Origin: Acidimicrobiales bacterium
Lineage (GTDB): Bacteria > Actinomycetota > Acidimicrobiia > Acidimicrobiales > Poriferisodalaceae
Direction of reading: 5' to 3'
Length of the DNA stretch: 8,634 nucleotides
NCBI GenBank assembly: GCA_030749275.1
Contig: JASMKJ010000473.1
Coordinates: forward strand, 1 to 8,634
Position numbers and translations under genes: made by a program. Below the pieces are notes generated by a model. That model ran no database searches. It was not told the origin of the DNA and was given only the letters and a program-made list of their open reading frames with translations. Positions 6,195 to 8,634 of the stretch are shown here, piece by piece (position 1 is the first letter of the stretch; each line of letters starts with the position of its first letter).

Positions 6195-7990
6195 CACAGC
6201 CGATCGTTGGGGATGGCGAAGAGACGCTCTGCCCCTTGGGTGATAGCGGGAACAAGGCCAGAGACTGTAGGCATTACCTGCTCAGCGTAAAACAAAGCAG
6301 TGGCGATTTTGTCATTGAGAAAATCGGTGTCACCGTTCCCGGTATTGAGCAGTTCTTGAGCTATTTGAGCCGAGCGCGCGAGGTAGTAGCCACCAACAAC
6401 TACACCAGCTAATCGCATGAATGGCGAAGAACCTGCTGCTGCGTCGTTGGGCTCCGTAGCCAATCGACCTCCCAGCCAAAGCGCCGCATCGCGCAGTCGC
6501 TGGGTTCCTTCGTCTAGTGCACTTCCTATCGGGCCGAGCTGATCATCTTTAATGAGTTCGTCTGCGAGTTTCCCCATTTCTAGGATGAGTTTTTCTACAA
6601 CTTGGCCTCCGCCAAGCGGAAGTTTGCGAAATACCAAGTCGGCTGCCTGTATCCCGTTAGTGCCTTCATATATGGGTGCGATGCGAACATCTCTCCAGTG
6701 TTGAGCCGCACCTGTCTCTTCCACATATCCCATTCCGCCATGGGTTTGCACACCTAACGATGTCATCTCGACGCCAAGGTCAGTACCCCAGCCCTTCGAA
6801 ATAGGTGTCAGTAGCGCTGTCAAAGCATCCCAGTATTCGCGTTCAGAGTCGTCGGAACTGCTATTTGCGAAGTCGATACAAGCAGCGTTGGCATACATGA
6901 CGCATCGCATCGCCTCGGCGTTTGCGCGCATCGTCATCAGCATTCGACGGACATCCGCGTGATCTGCGATGGGCGACGAGTCACCTGGTTCTAATTCAGA
7001 ACCGATGGCTTTTCCCTGTTTTCGGTCAATGGAGTACTGGCGAGCTTGCTGATAGGACCGGTCGGTGAGTGAGAGCCCCTGAAGTCCTACGGACAACCGA
7101 GCATTGTTCATCATGGTGAACATCGCTCGCATACCGGTGTTTTCTTCGCCGACCATCCAACCCACGGCTCCACCTTCGTCGCCGTAGGACATTACGCATG
7201 TTGGACTTGCGTGTATCCCTATCTTGTGTTCGCTTGAAACTACCCTCAGGTCGTTTCGGGCTCCCAGAGTGCCGTCGTCATTCACCAGGAACTTGGGAAC
7301 AATAAATAGGCTGATGCCTTTGGTTCCCGGCGGGGCATCGGGCGTTCGAGCTAGTACTAGATGAATAATATTTTCTGCTAATTCGTGCTCGCCGTAGGTG
7401 ATGAAGATTTTTGTACCCGAGATCAACCACGTACCGTCTTCGCCTGGGGTCGCCTTCGTAGTTAATGCCCCAACGTCAGATCCCGCGTGAGGTTCGGTGA
7501 GATTCATAGTCCCTGACCACTCTCCGCTAATCATGTTGGGCAGATAAATCTCCTGAAGAGTTTCACTCGCGTGGTGGCTGATGGCATCGATGGCTCCTTG
7601 AGTCAGAAGTGGGCACAAACTGAACGCCATATTCGAAGCCGTCATCATTTCCTGTACGGCCAGGCCCACACACCATGGCATTCCCCCACCTCCGTGGTCT
7701 TCATCCATAGCGATGCCGTTCCAGCCGGCCTCTACGAATCTTTGGTAGGCGTCTCCAAAGCCGTCAGGATGAAAGATTTGACCATTTTCGACCACAAGCC
7801 CCTCTTCGTCACCCTTTCGATTGAGCGGTGCTAGCTGCTCTTCCATGAACCGGGCAGCTTCATCTAGAACACCTTCAACTGTTTCAAGATCAGCGTGTTC
7901 GTAGCCTTCGCGGCTTGCCAATTCGGATAGATCGGCTATGTGCTCTAAAACGAACAGCATGTCAGCGGTGGGTGCTCTGTATTCGGACAT
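6194..7990 (-). CDS. Large acyl-CoA dehydrogenase (DmdC/FadE5-like, C-terminal extension)
   Basis: This is a 598-residue FAD-dependent acyl-CoA dehydrogenase, longer than the usual 380-400 residues, and of the class with a short N-terminal segment (1-35) and an extra C-terminal helical domain (about 465-598). It oxidises an acyl-CoA to the 2-enoyl-CoA, passing electrons to an electron-transfer flavoprotein. Landmarks: MNLTEPHAGSDVGAL (162-176) and GTKIFITYGEHELAENI (192-208) of the flavin/substrate region; GVQTHGGMGYVEE (413-425); and IAPIYEGTNGIQ (437-448) with Glu442 as the expected catalytic base. Members of this class include 3-methylmercaptopropionyl-CoA dehydrogenase (DmdC) of DMSP breakdown and mycobacterial FadE5; sequence alone does not choose between them. 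ATG 7990 has an AGGAGG Shine-Dalgarno 5 bases upstream, the strongest in the window. It is the first gene of the leftward operon and its stop overlaps the larE start. Confidence 0.95.
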   Translation of the reverse strand: MSEYRAPTADMLFVLEHIADLSELASREGYEHADLETVEGVLDEAARFMEEQLAPLNRKGDEEGLVVENGQIFHPDGFGDAYQRFVEAGWNGIAMDEDHGGGGMPWCVGLAVQEMMTASNMAFSLCPLLTQGAIDAISHHASETLQEIYLPNMISGEWSGTMNLTEPHAGSDVGALTTKATPGEDGTWLISGTKIFITYGEHELAENIIHLVLARTPDAPPGTKGISLFIVPKFLVNDDGTLGARNDLRVVSSEHKIGIHASPTCVMSYGDEGGAVGWMVGEENTGMRAMFTMMNNARLSVGLQGLSLTDRSYQQARQYSIDRKQGKAIGSELEPGDSSPIADHADVRRMLMTMRANAEAMRCVMYANAACIDFANSSSDDSEREYWDALTALLTPISKGWGTDLGVEMTSLGVQTHGGMGYVEETGAAQHWRDVRIAPIYEGTNGIQAADLVFRKLPLGGGQVVEKLILEMGKLADELIKDDQLGPIGSALDEGTQRLRDAALWLGGRLATEPNDAAAGSSPFMRLAGVVVGGYYLARSAQIAQELLNTGNGDTDFLNDKIATALFYAEQVMPTVSGLVPAITQGAERLFAIPNDRL

Positions 7991-7994
7991 CGTT

Positions 7995-8019
7995 GCCTCC
8001 TAGCCACAGGCTATTAGGC
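7995..8019 (-). promoter_or_regulatory. Nested dyad enclosing the acyl-CoA dehydrogenase Shine-Dalgarno
   Basis: Read on the minus strand: GCCT-AA-TAGCC-TGT-GGCTA-GG-AGGC. A 5-base stem with a 3-base loop is flanked by a 4-base stem across an A/G internal loop. AGGAGG (8001-7996), the ribosome binding site for ATG 7990, lies wholly in the 3' arm. It could fold in mRNA and hide the site, or act as a DNA operator for a dimeric regulator in the 73-base divergent spacer. The symmetry is seen; both roles are inference. Confidence 0.35.
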
Positions 8020-8063
8020 CAGCGCTATGAGGAATTGGAAAATCTTGATGACAAGATGAAAAG

Positions 8064-8468
8064 ATGGAACCCAAAAAATCTCGAAAAATGTTGGTGTCCG
8101 GCAGAGCAGCGGCCGGTTGGTCGGCAATTTTAGTTCCGAAGCTGGTAGCTAAAGCATGGGGTGTTAAATCTCCTCTTCGCAGCGATATCAAATACGCGAT
8201 TCGACTTTTCGGCATTCGAAACGTAATTCTGGCCTATCAGCTGTACCAGGCAGAACGCTTGGACGCCGACCCTGAAGAACTCGAGGAGGTCCTACGTCAG
8301 GGAATTGCTGTAGACATTTTCGATGTGCTCTTCGCCGTGGGCGCAAGAATGGTGAAACCGGAGGGACATTTTGCAGCGGGACTACCGGTCCTAGCGTCAT
8401 TAGCTGGGATCGCGCTCGGTTTTCTGGGGCGAGAGAACTCCGAACTTTCCAGGGGTCAAGATGGCTGA
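8064..8468 (+). CDS. Small probable membrane protein, function unknown
   Basis: The 134-residue product has a basic start (MEPKKSRK) and several moderately hydrophobic stretches: about 15-32 (AAGWSAILVPKLVAKAW), 46-62 (IRLFGIRNVILAYQLYQ), 80-96 (GIAVDIFDVLFAVGARM) and 103-122 (FAAGLPVLASLAGIALGFLG). The last is the clearest membrane segment. The spacing, with an LFGIRN motif after the first segment, resembles a loosely defined group of small four-helix actinobacterial membrane proteins, but I cannot name it. ATG 8064 is the first start after an in-frame stop at 8049; its upstream region is purine-rich (GATGAAAAG) without a classical Shine-Dalgarno. ATG 8088 is an alternative. It is divergent from the acyl-CoA dehydrogenase operon, and its end overlaps the next gene by 8 bases (ATGGCTGA), suggesting co-expression. 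Confidence 0.75.
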   Translation: MEPKKSRKMLVSGRAAAGWSAILVPKLVAKAWGVKSPLRSDIKYAIRLFGIRNVILAYQLYQAERLDADPEELEEVLRQGIAVDIFDVLFAVGARMVKPEGHFAAGLPVLASLAGIALGFLGRENSELSRGQDG

Positions 8469-8634
8469 AGACCCGAGCAACGAATCTAGTCCTAGTGTTC
8501 CAACTGTTAGTTTGACGCAGTGGTCGGGACCTTGGGATGCCAATGATCCAGACGCGAATTTTAAAGAAGAAGTAGCTGCTTATGGGCTACTGGAACCGTT
8601 AGACACCGTCAACTCCCTATCGGGGTCTTTGGAT
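8461..8634 (+). CDS. Unrecognised protein, N-terminal part only (cut by window edge)
   Basis: An open frame starts at ATG 8461 and continues 58 codons to the right edge without a stop. AGGGG lies 5 bases upstream, and the start overlaps the stop of the preceding gene by 8 bases, the same arrangement as elsewhere in this window. The visible residues are polar and acidic: a Ser/Pro-rich lead (SNESSPSVPTVSLTQ), then WSGPWDANDPDANFKEE and VAAYGLLEPLDTV. There is no signal peptide or membrane segment. I do not recognise the family from this fragment. The WSGPWD/AYGLLEPLD portion may be the beginning of a folded domain, but nothing firm can be said. Confidence 0.65.
   Translation, partial: MAEDPSNESSPSVPTVSLTQWSGPWDANDPDANFKEEVAAYGLLEPLDTVNSLSGSLD

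Noticed and set aside
8026..8054. TTGTCA (minus strand, 8054-8049) as a -35 element for the acyl-CoA dehydrogenase operon
   Set aside because: At the expected 17-18 base spacing the -10 candidates (CTCATA, TCATAG) match the consensus poorly, so no promoter is called.
8000..8215. Reverse-strand frame upstream of the acyl-CoA dehydrogenase
   Set aside because: It covers the divergent spacer and the start of the rightward gene, has no ribosome site, and its translation resembles no protein family.

Overview
The window looks like chromosomal DNA from an actinobacterium, most plausibly an Acidimicrobiia-type lineage. This is inferred from protein style only: an actinobacterial PAC2 protein with a GWNDAGDAA motif, a group II truncated hemoglobin with the long GHPRLRMRH signature, and a two-gene pair of unknown proteins of a kind I associate with that phylum. 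Base composition is mixed rather than extremely GC-rich, and GTG/TTG starts with short gene overlaps are common. No tRNA, rRNA, insertion sequence, phage gene, CRISPR array or origin is visible. Coding density is very high and no gap between genes exceeds about 75 bases.

Left part (1-1650): a GNAT acetyltransferase and a truncated hemoglobin form a small leftward unit. Their ends overlap by 8 bases and the hemoglobin runs off the left edge. A PAC2-family protein is transcribed to the right from the same small divergent region, which holds a 16-base inverted repeat.

Middle (1667-7990): six leftward genes are packed as one apparent operon, in transcription order: a large acyl-CoA dehydrogenase, LarE, a 153-residue unknown, a 99-residue receiver-like unknown, GlnD (PII nucleotidyltransferase) and a two-domain Nudix hydrolase. 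The first five are linked by overlaps of 1-8 bases; the sixth follows after 20 bases. The PAC2 and Nudix genes converge with 16 bases between stops, inside a long inverted repeat.

Right part (8064-8634): a divergent rightward unit holds a small probable membrane protein overlapped by an unrecognised gene that runs off the right edge. The 73-base divergent spacer carries a dyad that would enclose the strong Shine-Dalgarno of the acyl-CoA dehydrogenase gene.

The functions are mostly ordinary housekeeping (nitrogen sensing, acyl-CoA oxidation, sulfur insertion chemistry, oxygen/NO chemistry). The most interesting content is the tight coupling of two uncharacterised small proteins between larE and glnD, and the cysteine pattern of LarE. 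I did not find a clearly novel defence or mobile system.
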